From Flavobacterium psychrophilum (GTDB lineage: Bacteria; Bacteroidota; Bacteroidia; Flavobacteriales; Flavobacteriaceae), in assembly GCA_943325515.2 (NCBI GenBank), contig CALPPS020000012.1, positions 1 to 38,082 of the forward strand: a DNA stretch of 38,082 nucleotides, given 5' to 3'. Below, piece by piece: positions 1 to 10,213 of the stretch (the first letter of the stretch is position 1; the number at the start of each line of letters is the position of its first letter). The position numbers were made by a program, and so were the translations under genes. A model generated the notes under the pieces. It did not search any database and was not told the DNA's origin. It saw nothing but the letters and a program-made list of their open reading frames with translations.

Positions 1-1475
1 ATAATTTGCCAATAAACCCACTAGGATTTTATTATAATCCAGCTTTTGGAACTACTCAAGCGAATTTTGTTACTCAAGTTGAAATGACTACTACAAGTCC
101 AACGTTTAATAACACTGACCCCGAAGAGTATGATGTAAATCCAACTGTTTTAGATAGTGTTGTTTTAGATATTCCTTATTTTAAGACACTAAAAAATACT
201 GATAACGAAGGACTTAAAACGTATGAATTAGATTCAATTTATGGTGTTGATGAGTCAAAATTTAAGCTAAGTATTTATCAATCCAATTATTTTTTAAGAG
301 ATTTAGATCCTGATCAATCTCTAGGGGAAACACAACTTTTTTATACGGATAAAGATGCTGAAATTAATAACAATAAAATTCCAGTTTTATTGAATGATTT
401 ACCTACATCTGACACAAGAAATAGTGATGGTCATGAAAATGCACAATTCTATTTTGATAAAAGAGAACACAAAACAACAGCACCAAACGAAACTGCTGGT
501 GGAGAAGATGTAGTTACAAGAACACCACCATCAATGAGATTGCATTTGAATAAAACTGTTTTTTCTAATTTAATACTAACTGCACCAAGTGGTCAACTTT
601 CTAACAATAGTGTGTTTAAAAATTATTTTAGAGGTTTATATTTTAAAGTTGAAAACGGAAACCCTGGAAATATGGCAAACATTAATTTTAGAGGAGGAAA
701 AATAACACTTTATTATAATGAAGATAAAAAATCAACAAATGCTGAAGGCGCAGTTACCTACTCAAGGGAAAATAAAACTTTTACTTTAAACTTAACTGGA
801 AATACAGTTAGTTTATTGGATAATTCAAACGAAAACACAGATTATTTAACAGCCACCAACAACACTACTGATGAATCCTCTAAAATATACCTAAAAGGCG
901 GACAGGGATCAATGGCAGTTATAGATATTTTTGGCCCTGATGTAGATAATAACGGAACTGCAGATGAAGTTGAAGCTATCAAGGCAAATGGTTGGTTAAT
1001 CAATGAAGCTAATCTCATTTTTTATGTTGACAAAAATGCCATGTCAGACTCTAGAACCATAGAGCCAAATCGCATTTTTCTTTATGATTTAACTAATAAA
1101 AAAGTTTTGGCTGACTATATTTATGATTTTACAAGTAATAGTGCTAATCCAAAATTAAACAAATCTATTTTTGGTGGAATAATTCAAAAAGAAGATGTTG
1201 ATAATGGAAGAGGGCTAAAATATAAGATTAGAATAACCAATCATGTTAGAAATTTAATCAAAAATGACTCTACTAATGTTAGGTTAGGATTGTCTGTAAC
1301 AGAAAGTATTAATAATATTGGACTATCTAAATTGAAAACACCAAACAGTTATTCAACATCAGCGCCAACCATGTCTCTGGCCAGTCCATTAGGAACTATT
1401 TTATATGGATCTAGTCCAGTTGTGCCAGATGATAAAAGATTAAAACTCGAAATTTATTATACAAAACCTGATTAA
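1..1475 (+). CDS. DUF4270 family protein, 5' end missing
   Basis: The reading frame is already open at the first base of the window, so the N-terminus, including any lipoprotein signal, lies upstream. About 490 residues are visible. They are rich in Asn, Thr and Ser and look like an extracytoplasmic beta-rich protein of the DUF4270 family (PF14092-like), which is widespread in Bacteroidota and often precedes glmS. The C-terminal part, with segments such as [10 protein letters not shown] and the closing [10 protein letters not shown], is the family-typical end. Its stop lies only 11 bp before glmS, so the two are probably co-transcribed. The molecular role is unknown; an envelope-associated function is inferred from the family. 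A TTG codon at position 6 is not believed to be the start because the frame continues upstream of it without a stop. Confidence 0.8.
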   Translation, partial: NLPINPLGFYYNPAFGTTQANFVTQVEMTTTSPTFNNTDPEEYDVNPTVLDSVVLDIPYFKTLKNTDNEGLKTYELDSIYGVDESKFKLSIYQSNYFLRDLDPDQSLGETQLFYTDKDAEINNNKIPVLLNDLPTSDTRNSDGHENAQFYFDKREHKTTAPNETAGGEDVVTRTPPSMRLHLNKTVFSNLILTAPSGQLSNNSVFKNYFRGLYFKVENGNPGNMANINFRGGKITLYYNEDKKSTNAEGAVTYSRENKTFTLNLTGNTVSLLDNSNENTDYLTATNNTTDESSKIYLKGGQGSMAVIDIFGPDVDNNGTADEVEAIKANGWLINEANLIFYVDKNAMSDSRTIEPNRIFLYDLTNKKVLADYIYDFTSNSANPKLNKSIFGGIIQKEDVDNGRGLKYKIRITNHVRNLIKNDSTNVRLGLSVTESINNIGLSKLKTPNSYSTSAPTMSLASPLGTILYGSSPVVPDDKRLKLEIYYTKPD

Positions 1476-1486
1476 TATATAGAATT

Positions 1487-3334
1487 ATGTGTGGAATTGT
1501 TGGTTATATTGGTTACAGAGAAGCATATCCGATTGTAATAAAAGGTTTGAAAAGATTAGAGTACAGAGGTTATGATAGTGCTGGTATAATGTTGTGTGAA
1601 AACTCAGAACTTAAAATTTCAAAAACAAAAGGCAAAGTTTCAGACTTAGAAGAAAAATCAAAATCGATTGCCACTTCAAAAGCTACTATAGGAATGGGGC
1701 ATACTCGTTGGGCAACACATGGAGTGCCAAATGACGTTAATTCACATCCTCATGTTTCTAATTCAGGGAATTTAGTTATTATCCATAATGGAATCATTGA
1801 AAATTATGAACCATTAAAGAAAGAATTGTCAAAAAGAGGATACACTTTTACTTCTGATACTGATACTGAAGTATTAATTAATCTTATAGAAGACGTTAAA
1901 AAGAAAGAAAAAGGAAAGTTAGGAAAAGCAGTTCAAATTGCCCTTAACCAAGTAGTTGGCGCTTATGCAATTTGTGTTTTTGATAAAGAAAACCCAGATG
2001 AAATTATAGTAGCAAGACTTGGAAGCCCACTTGCAATTGGTGTTGGCAAAGAAGAATTTTTTGTAGCATCGGATGCCTCTCCTTTTATTGAATATACTTC
2101 TAATGCTATTTATTTGGAAGACGAAGAAATGGCAATCATTAGATTACATAAGCCATTAAAAATCAGAAAAATTAAAGACGATACTTTGGTTGATCCTTAT
2201 ATTCAAGAACTCCAAATGAACTTGGAACAAATTGAAAAAGGTGGTTATGACCATTTCATGTTAAAAGAAATTTATGAGCAGCCCAATGTAATTAAAGATA
2301 CTTACAGAGGAAGACTCCATGCTAATGAAGGTATTATACAAATGGCTGGAATTGAAGATAATCTTGAAAAATTTCTTCATGCTCAAAGAATTTTAATAGT
2401 TGCCTGTGGAACTTCATGGCATGCTGGGCTAGTAGCCGAATACATTATTGAAGAATTTACTCGTATTCCTGTTGAAGTAGAATATGCTTCTGAATTTAGA
2501 TACAGAAACCCAATTATTAATAATTCAGATGTTGTAATTGCTATTTCGCAATCAGGAGAAACTGCGGATACTTTAGCAGCCATTAAATTAGCTAAGGAAA
2601 AAGGAGCTTTTGTATTTGGTGTTTGTAATGTGGTTGGTTCTTCCATTTCAAGAGAAACGCATGCAGGAGCTTATACACACGCCGGACCAGAAATAGGCGT
2701 AGCCTCTACTAAAGCTTTTACTACTCAAATAACCGTATTGACAATGATAGCTTTGCGTTTGGCAAAAGCAAAAGGAACCTTGTCAAATTCTGATTTTCAT
2801 AGATATTTACAGGAGTTAGAAGTTATTCCAGAAAAGGTTTTAGAGGCATTAGAATGTAATGATAAAGCAAAAGAAATCGCTGCTATGTTTAAAGACGCTC
2901 CAAATTGTCTTTACCTAGGAAGAGGTTATAATTTCCCTGTGGCTTTAGAAGGAGCATTAAAACTAAAAGAGATATCCTATATACATGCGGAAGGTTATCC
3001 AGCTGCCGAGATGAAACATGGGCCAATTGCATTAATTGATGAGCAAATGCCAGTTGTTGTAATTGCCCCAAAGCAAGGGCACTATGATAAGGTAGTAAGT
3101 AATATTCAAGAAATCAAATCAAGAAGCGGTAAAATTATTGCTATAGTTACTAAAGGTGATACGCAAGTAAAAGAACTGGCTGACCATGTCATAGAAATTC
3201 CTGAAACTTCTGACGCTTTATCACCACTTATTACTACAATTCCGTTGCAATTGCTGTCCTATCATATTGCAGTAATGCGGGGTTGTAATGTTGATCAACC
3301 AAGAAATTTGGCAAAATCAGTAACTGTAGAATAA
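1487..3334 (+). CDS. glmS: Glutamine--fructose-6-phosphate aminotransferase (isomerizing)
   Basis: Converts fructose-6-phosphate and glutamine to glucosamine-6-phosphate, the first step towards UDP-GlcNAc for peptidoglycan and LPS. The protein has 615 residues, a normal length. It starts MCGIVGYIG, which places the catalytic Cys directly after the initiator Met as required for an N-terminal nucleophile amidotransferase. The glutaminase domain spans about residues 2-220, with the GHTRWATHG motif near residue 75. Two SIS isomerase domains follow, with SQSGETADT in the first and a C-terminus ending DQPRNLAKSVTVE, the conserved tail of the family. The 11 bp gap to the DUF4270 gene suggests one operon. 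A strong hairpin terminator follows. No glmS ribozyme-like leader is possible in so short a gap. Confidence 0.97.
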   Translation: MCGIVGYIGYREAYPIVIKGLKRLEYRGYDSAGIMLCENSELKISKTKGKVSDLEEKSKSIATSKATIGMGHTRWATHGVPNDVNSHPHVSNSGNLVIIHNGIIENYEPLKKELSKRGYTFTSDTDTEVLINLIEDVKKKEKGKLGKAVQIALNQVVGAYAICVFDKENPDEIIVARLGSPLAIGVGKEEFFVASDASPFIEYTSNAIYLEDEEMAIIRLHKPLKIRKIKDDTLVDPYIQELQMNLEQIEKGGYDHFMLKEIYEQPNVIKDTYRGRLHANEGIIQMAGIEDNLEKFLHAQRILIVACGTSWHAGLVAEYIIEEFTRIPVEVEYASEFRYRNPIINNSDVVIAISQSGETADTLAAIKLAKEKGAFVFGVCNVVGSSISRETHAGAYTHAGPEIGVASTKAFTTQITVLTMIALRLAKAKGTLSNSDFHRYLQELEVIPEKVLEALECNDKAKEIAAMFKDAPNCLYLGRGYNFPVALEGALKLKEISYIHAEGYPAAEMKHGPIALIDEQMPVVVIAPKQGHYDKVVSNIQEIKSRSGKIIAIVTKGDTQVKELADHVIEIPETSDALSPLITTIPLQLLSYHIAVMRGCNVDQPRNLAKSVTVE

Positions 3335-3356
3335 ATATTCACTAAATATATTATTT

Positions 3357-3384
3357 AAAAGCGAGATTTTGTCTCGCTTTTTTT
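3357..3384 (+). terminator. Rho-independent terminator after glmS
   Basis: The inverted repeat GCGAGA / TCTCGC (extendable by A-T pairs) has a TTTTG loop and a run of seven T. It lies 22 bp after the glmS stop. Confidence 0.85.
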
Positions 3385-3545
3385 ATGGTTAATTCTTTAT
3401 GATTAATTTAAAGAAAATGATTTTCTATATATACTAATAGTTTTTTTAATAGCGATTTCAGTTAATTGTTGATAAAAACATAAAAATATTGATTTATCAA
3501 TAGTAGGCTATAAAATTCGATTATTAATAAATTTACGTTTCCTTT

Positions 3546-3575
3546 TTTGATATTATAAAAAAATAAATTACTTTG
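3546..3575 (+). promoter_or_regulatory. Bacteroidota-type promoter for the TonB receptor
   Basis: A TTG at 3547-3549 (-33) is followed after 18 bp by TTACTTTG at 3568-3575, which matches the -7 consensus TAnnTTTG at five of six defined positions. It ends 30 bp before the receptor start. The rest of 3385-3545 is AT-rich and shows no gene. Confidence 0.5.
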
Positions 3576-3605
3576 GCTTCTTATAACCAAAAAATTTAAA
3601 ACCAA

Positions 3606-6467
3606 ATGAGAATTTATTTATTTATCATTTCATTGTTTTTTTGCGGCATTACTAATGCACAAACTTCTATTTCTGGTTCGGTAAAAGACAGTAAAAACGA
3701 ACCTGTTTTTGGAGCCAATGTAAAAGTAGTTGGCGATTCTGCCGGAACAGTGACTGACGGCGATGGGAATTTTACCTTATCAACTGCAAAAAAGCCACCT
3801 TTTAATCTTGAAGTTTCAAGTGTAGGCTATGAAACAAAGAGAATTAGTGTTTCATCAAACAATCAAAAAGTTAGTGTTGCTTTAACAAATGAAGAAACTA
3901 AACTAGACGAGATTGTAGTTTCGGCTTCAAGAGCTCCAGAAAGAATTAGGGAATCCCCAGTTACCATCGAAAGATTTACTATAAAAGATGTCAAAAAAGC
4001 GGCAGCGCCTTCCTTTTATGACGGATTGGAAAATCTAAAAGAAGTTCAAATGAACACGAGTAGTTTGTCTTTCAAATCCATCAATACAAGAGGGTTTGCC
4101 ACAGTAGCAAATACTAGATTTCTTCAATTAGTTGACGGAATGGATAACGCTTCTCCTCTTTTAAACTTTGTTTTAGGAAATCTTATCGGGGTTTCAGAAA
4201 TTGATGTTCAAAATGTAGAATTGCTTCCAGGAGCTTCTTCAGCTCTATATGGTGCAAATGCTTTTAACGGAATTTTATTCATGAATAGCCAAGACCCATG
4301 GAATCATCAGGGGGTTACTGCCTATGCCAAATTTGGACAAACAAATCAAAAAGCAGGCGGGACAAATAATTTTTATGATTATGGAATTAGAGTTGCTCAT
4401 GTATTTGACAAACATTTTGCCGCCAAAGCGAACTTCACTTTTATGAGGGGTACTGACTGGTATGCTACTAATTATAATGGTATTGGTGCAAATGGAGATG
4501 AAGTTTCAGGAGTAAATAGAAATGACCCAAGTTACAACGGTATAAACATCTACGGAGATGAGGTTGCTGTTAACCTTAAAAGCAGAAGTGCTTTTGGATC
4601 TTCTGGGTATAATCTTTTACCAAATATAGACATCTCTAGAACAGGATATAACGAAACCGATTTAACAGAAAGTAAAGTAAAAAATGCAAAAATTGACTTT
4701 TCACTTCACTTTAAGCCATGGGCAAATGATTTTGAAATCATATGGCAGTCTAAATTTGGATTTGGAAATTCCATTTATCAAGGAGCAAGTAGATATAACC
4801 TAAATGGGTTTTTTATGCAGCAACATAAATTGGAACTTAAAGGAAAAAATTTCTTCCTAAGAGGATATACAATAAATGAAGATGGAGGAAAATCATATGA
4901 CATGACATTCACCGCAATCAACATTAATAGAATATGGAAGTCAGATTCGCAATGGTTTGCTGACTATGGAGGAGCATTTGGGGCTGCAACTTTAGGGTTT
5001 GTTCCAGGTGTAGGTACAACTCCTGCTGAGGCACATGCTTATGCAAGAAGTACAGCCGATAATGGAAGATTAATTCCAGGAACTCAAGAATTCAAAGACG
5101 CATTCAATAAAGTTATAGCAGATCCAAACGTATTATCAGGATCTAAATTAGTAGATAATTCAAGAATTTATCATTCTGATGCCAATTACAATTTCAAGGA
5201 TTTATTTGAACTTGCAAAAATAGAAATGCAGATGGGAGGATCTTACAGAAATTATCAATTGAATTCACATGGAAGAATTTATACAGATGCTAATAGCATT
5301 ATAAATTATAATGAATATGGTATTTATTCTCAGGTTCAGAAAAAGTTTTTGGATGATAGGTTAAAATTAACTGGATCTGTTAGATATGACAAAGCACAAA
5401 ATTTTGAAGGTAATTTTTCACCGAGACTGTCATTTGTTTTCGCTTTAGATAAAGAGAAAAATCATAACCTTAGAGGTTCATTCCAAACAGGTTTCAGAAA
5501 CCCAACCACACAAGATCAATACATTGGATTTGATATTGGTAACAGAGTGCTAATTGGTTCTGCACCTGATAACTTAACTAGATTTACAGAAATTAGAGGT
5601 AATGATATTAACGGTAGTGGATTGATTTCGCCATTCGGAATCGGGGTTTTAGGAACTAACACAAAAACTTTAAATGGCGAAGATGCTTATTACAATTCTT
5701 TTACAAAAGATTCTTATTTATTGTTTGATGCGGCATATAGAAACGGTCCGCCATCAGGCTTAGCAAATGCTGCGGCTTTGCTAGTAAAAGCTAATGTAGA
5801 TTTAGTGAAACCAGAACAAGTAAAAGCATTCGATTTAGGATACAGAGCTAATGTTAAAGGATTCTCATTAGACATTAATGGATACTATAATATTTATAAT
5901 GATTTCATTGGTAATTTAAATGTTATCACTCCTTATTATGGAACGGCTGTAAACAGTCCAGATATTTCAACCAACAATTCGGCTGCAGCTCTTGCAAACA
6001 GAGACTCTAGAGAGTATCAATTATACACTAATACCGAAAGAGAGGTAAAATCCTATGGTTTTGGCGCAGGATTAACTAAAAAAATCTACAAAAACTTTGA
6101 ATTTAGTGGTAACTATAATTATTCAGCGTTTGAATTTGACCAAGGAAAAGACCTAGATTTTGAAGCAAGTTTCAATACTCCGAAACATAGAGCGAAAGCA
6201 ACTTTAAGTAATGATAAATTATTTGGAAACTTAGGACTTTCTGTTAGTGGAAGATGGAATTCAGAATATTTATGGGAGTCTACTTTTGCCGATGGTATGA
6301 TTGCCGAAGCGACTGTTATAGATGTGCAGGCTAATTATAATATTAAGTCATTGAAATCAATCCTAAAAGTTGGCGCAACAAATATTGGAGGAAAAGAATA
6401 CGGACAAGTAATAGGAGCAGGGCTTATTGGACAACAATATTTTGTTTCTTTAACGATTACACCATAA
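3606..6467 (+). CDS. TonB-dependent receptor with CarboxypepD-reg-like N-domain
   Basis: A 953-residue outer-membrane receptor. A signal peptide (about residues 1-18, ending ITNAQ) is followed by a carboxypeptidase-regulatory-like beta-sandwich (about 20-105, with SVGYETKRI). The TonB plug lies at about 112-225 and contains the segment VELLPGASSALYGANAFNG, a typical plug end. The remainder is a beta-barrel with many aromatic alternating strands, ending in YFVSLTITP. Such receptors import substrates with TonB/ExbBD energy. The substrate cannot be read from the sequence. The partner is not SusD-like: the next gene, 28 bp downstream, is a GDSL lipoprotein, so this is not a classical SusCD glycan locus. 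Co-transcription with that gene is likely, as no terminator separates them. Confidence 0.93.
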   Translation: MRIYLFIISLFFCGITNAQTSISGSVKDSKNEPVFGANVKVVGDSAGTVTDGDGNFTLSTAKKPPFNLEVSSVGYETKRISVSSNNQKVSVALTNEETKLDEIVVSASRAPERIRESPVTIERFTIKDVKKAAAPSFYDGLENLKEVQMNTSSLSFKSINTRGFATVANTRFLQLVDGMDNASPLLNFVLGNLIGVSEIDVQNVELLPGASSALYGANAFNGILFMNSQDPWNHQGVTAYAKFGQTNQKAGGTNNFYDYGIRVAHVFDKHFAAKANFTFMRGTDWYATNYNGIGANGDEVSGVNRNDPSYNGINIYGDEVAVNLKSRSAFGSSGYNLLPNIDISRTGYNETDLTESKVKNAKIDFSLHFKPWANDFEIIWQSKFGFGNSIYQGASRYNLNGFFMQQHKLELKGKNFFLRGYTINEDGGKSYDMTFTAININRIWKSDSQWFADYGGAFGAATLGFVPGVGTTPAEAHAYARSTADNGRLIPGTQEFKDAFNKVIADPNVLSGSKLVDNSRIYHSDANYNFKDLFELAKIEMQMGGSYRNYQLNSHGRIYTDANSIINYNEYGIYSQVQKKFLDDRLKLTGSVRYDKAQNFEGNFSPRLSFVFALDKEKNHNLRGSFQTGFRNPTTQDQYIGFDIGNRVLIGSAPDNLTRFTEIRGNDINGSGLISPFGIGVLGTNTKTLNGEDAYYNSFTKDSYLLFDAAYRNGPPSGLANAAALLVKANVDLVKPEQVKAFDLGYRANVKGFSLDINGYYNIYNDFIGNLNVITPYYGTAVNSPDISTNNSAAALANRDSREYQLYTNTEREVKSYGFGAGLTKKIYKNFEFSGNYNYSAFEFDQGKDLDFEASFNTPKHRAKATLSNDKLFGNLGLSVSGRWNSEYLWESTFADGMIAEATVIDVQANYNIKSLKSILKVGATNIGGKEYGQVIGAGLIGQQYFVSLTITP

Positions 6468-6495
6468 AAACCAATTATAAATAAATAAAAAGATT

Positions 6496-8088
6496 ATGAT
6501 AAAAAATTTCAAATGGCTATTATTGGTTTCGTTAACCTTTGTAGCATGTAACAATGATGATGAAGCAGTTATTAATCCAGATTCATCCGATGGTTTACCT
6601 TTAACAGCTGGGTCTGCCGATTTTTCTAAATATGTTGCACTTGGAGATTCATTTGCAGCAGGTTTTAGTGATAACGCCCTATTTATAGAAGGACAAAAAG
6701 GAGCATATCCTAACATTTTAGCACAACAATTTGCTCTAGTTGGCGGTGGTGCTTTTACAACTCCTCTAATGGCAGATAACGTTGGTGGTTTTTTTGGAAG
6801 TACAATTTATACTCCGAGATTGTATTTAGCGCCTCCAGCAGGCCCAGGACTCTCTCCTTCACCATCTTCAGTTGCTTTACCTCCTTACAGTCAAGCATCT
6901 TCTACAACTTTAGCTTCTTTAGGGACTGCTTTTAATAATATGGGAATTCCAGGCGCGAAAAGTTTTCATTTACTTGCTCCTGGTTATGGAGACCCAATGG
7001 GAGTAATTTCTAATCCTCCTACTGCAAATCCTTACTTTGTTCGTTTTGCATCAAATTCAAGCACAACAGTTTTAGCTGATGCTTTAGCTCAATCTCCTAC
7101 CTTCTTTTCATTATGGATAGGAGGGAATGACGAATTGGGTTATGCAACAGCTGGCGGTGATGCAACTGTAAATCCTTTAACTCCGACCGCAACTTTTAAC
7201 GCAGTATATAATACAATTATATCTCAATTAACAGCCGGTGATAAAAAAGGAGTAATAGCTAACTTACCTTATGTAACAACTTTACCTTATTTTCATGTAA
7301 TTCAATATAATCAATTAACTCAGGATAATTTAACAGTAAATGGCGTTAATCAAGTAAATGATTTAAATACACTTTTGTATGGGCCTTTGCATAATGCTTT
7401 AGCTTATTTAGGACAAGGAAGTAGAATTAATTTATTAGCAACGTCTGGGAATAATCCAATGCTAATGGTTGATGAGAATTTAACCGATTTATCAGTGCCT
7501 TTAGGACAGGTTATTACTCAAGGTTTAATTCTACAAGGTACTCCAGCACCTCTAGCAAGTGCTCAAGGAACTTTGTTAGGACAAGTCTTTGGAAAAACGA
7601 GACAAACACTTCCAACAGATTTAATTTGCTTGAGTGCTTCTTCAAGAATAGGTAAACTGCCTTCACAAGCAGTAGACGGAGTAACTTCTCCAGCACCTTC
7701 TCTTTTAGGACAATTAGGAGTTACATTTCCCTTGCCTGATAGATATATTTTGATTCCAACTGAAGTTGCTGAAATTCAAGCAGCAACAGATGCTTACAAT
7801 GTAACTATTGAGGGGGCTGCTGCTGCGAACAGCGCTCAAATAGCTTTGGTTGATGCTAAATCTATTATGAATAGTTTAACTACAACTGGAATAACAGGTA
7901 ATGGTTTTACACTTAATTCTACTTATGTAACTGGTGGAGCTTTTTCTCTAGATGGAGTTCATCCAACCCCAAGAGGTTATGCATTAATTGCTAATAAATT
8001 TTTAGAAGCCATTAATTTAAAATTCGGATCAAATTTTAAAGGTGTAAGTCTTTCAAATTATAGAATTATGTTCCCTCCAGTATTTTAA
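6496..8088 (+). CDS. SGNH/GDSL-type lipoprotein (putative outer-membrane esterase/lipase)
   Basis: 530 residues. The N-terminus is a short hydrophobic signal ending in LTFVAC, with Cys18 as the likely lipidated residue, followed by the acidic NNDDE stretch that in Bacteroidota often directs lipoproteins to the cell surface. SGNH blocks are visible: block I ALGDSFAAG with nucleophile Ser52, block III GGND at 209-212, and block V DGVHPTP with Asp486 and His489. The block II glycine is probably in the FNNMGIPGAK segment near 150. It therefore has a complete Ser-Asp-His triad and is probably an active esterase, acylhydrolase or lipase. The substrate is unknown. The adjacency to the TonB receptor suggests that it releases or delivers an acylated ligand to that receptor. 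Confidence 0.85.
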   Translation: MIKNFKWLLLVSLTFVACNNDDEAVINPDSSDGLPLTAGSADFSKYVALGDSFAAGFSDNALFIEGQKGAYPNILAQQFALVGGGAFTTPLMADNVGGFFGSTIYTPRLYLAPPAGPGLSPSPSSVALPPYSQASSTTLASLGTAFNNMGIPGAKSFHLLAPGYGDPMGVISNPPTANPYFVRFASNSSTTVLADALAQSPTFFSLWIGGNDELGYATAGGDATVNPLTPTATFNAVYNTIISQLTAGDKKGVIANLPYVTTLPYFHVIQYNQLTQDNLTVNGVNQVNDLNTLLYGPLHNALAYLGQGSRINLLATSGNNPMLMVDENLTDLSVPLGQVITQGLILQGTPAPLASAQGTLLGQVFGKTRQTLPTDLICLSASSRIGKLPSQAVDGVTSPAPSLLGQLGVTFPLPDRYILIPTEVAEIQAATDAYNVTIEGAAAANSAQIALVDAKSIMNSLTTTGITGNGFTLNSTYVTGGAFSLDGVHPTPRGYALIANKFLEAINLKFGSNFKGVSLSNYRIMFPPVF

Positions 8089-8110
8089 GAAATATTTTTA
8101 TTTACAATTA

Positions 8111-8139
8111 AAACACTCCTTTTTAAAGGAGTGTTTTTT
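8111..8139 (+). terminator. Rho-independent terminator after the GDSL gene
   Basis: AACACTCC and GGAGTGTT arms (extended by T-A pairs) form a hairpin with a short AT loop followed by six T, 23 bp after the stop codon. Confidence 0.85.
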
Positions 8140-8186
8140 GTTAATAGAAAGGATTAAAAAAATCTTCCTTTTTTATAAAATAATTA

Positions 8187-8217
8187 TTGATAATTCAATT
8201 TTTAAAAATTATCTTTG
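8187..8217 (+). promoter_or_regulatory. Promoter of atpD-atpC
   Basis: TTG at 8187-8189, a 20 bp spacer and a perfect TATCTTTG (TAnnTTTG) at 8210-8217. This predicts a transcript with roughly 55 nt of leader before atpD. Confidence 0.75.
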
Positions 8218-8275
8218 CGCTCTGAAAAAGGAAGTGTTTTTTTCAAATGAAATCAGCTATTTTAAAAATACATAA

Positions 8276-9790
<1,515 letters not shown>

Positions 9791-9830
9791 TTCAATTAAC
9801 AATGGATAATTAACAATTGACAATGCCAGT

Positions 9831-9864
9831 AATTATCAATTATCAATTATCAATTATCAATTAT
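9831..9864 (+). repeat. 7-bp tandem repeat between atpD and atpC
   Basis: Four exact copies of AATTATC plus a partial fifth fill most of the spacer and stop 5 bp before the atpC start. Upstream, GATAATT at 9805-9811 is the exact complement of the unit, so a hairpin can form in several registers. Degenerate AATTAACAATGGAT / AATTAACAATTGAC copies occupy 9793-9822. Confidence 0.85.
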
Positions 9865-9869
9865 AAAAA

Positions 9870-10151
9870 ATGATTTTAGAAATAGTATCACCAGAAGCTA
9901 GATTATTCAAAGGAGAAGTAACTTCGGTTTCTTTGCCTGGAGTAAATGGCTCTTTTCAAATACTGAACAATCACGCTCCGATAGTTTCTATTTTACAACA
10001 AGGAACTGTAAAAATTGTAGCTTCAAGTTTTAATTTTGATAAAGAAGTAGTCGATAAGTTTACCAAAGTAAACGATCAAAACTATCTTTTAGAAATCAAT
10101 TCAGGAACTATTGAAATGAAAGATAATAAAGTAATTGTATTAGCCGACTAA
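9870..10151 (+). CDS. atpC: F0F1 ATP synthase subunit epsilon (short form)
   Basis: 93 residues, corresponding only to the N-terminal beta-sandwich of epsilon (ILEIVSPEARLFKGEV, then the NGSFQILNNHAPIVS motif). The C-terminal two-helix domain, which regulates ATPase activity in E. coli or Bacillus, is absent. This is a known short form in Bacteroidota and not a truncation, because the stop is followed at once by a terminator. Couples gamma rotation to the c-ring in the central stalk. It is co-transcribed with atpD through a repeat-filled 79 bp spacer. Confidence 0.93.
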   Translation: MILEIVSPEARLFKGEVTSVSLPGVNGSFQILNNHAPIVSILQQGTVKIVASSFNFDKEVVDKFTKVNDQNYLLEINSGTIEMKDNKVIVLAD

Positions 10152-10171
10152 AACAATTCTAAATAAAACTG

Positions 10172-10203
10172 AAAAGCTCAACATTATTGTTGGGCTTTTT
10201 TTA
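10172..10203 (+). terminator. Rho-independent terminator after atpC
   Basis: AGCTCAACA / TGTTGGGCT stem (9 bp with one G-T pair), TTAT loop and seven T. It reaches to within 12 bp of the bioF start, so bioF must start from a promoter at or inside this hairpin or depend on read-through. TATTTTTG at 10202-10209 fits the -7 consensus, but no -33 TTG is correctly spaced. Confidence 0.85.
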
Positions 10204-10213
10204 TTTTTGAACT

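Noticed and set aside
1476..1486. glmS ribozyme
   Set aside because: The spacer is only 11 bp and the gene is in a Gram-negative lineage; there is no room for the structure.
7514..7696. Leucine-rich 60-codon minus-strand frame inside the GDSL gene
   Set aside because: Shadow of the codon pattern of a clearly coding opposite strand.
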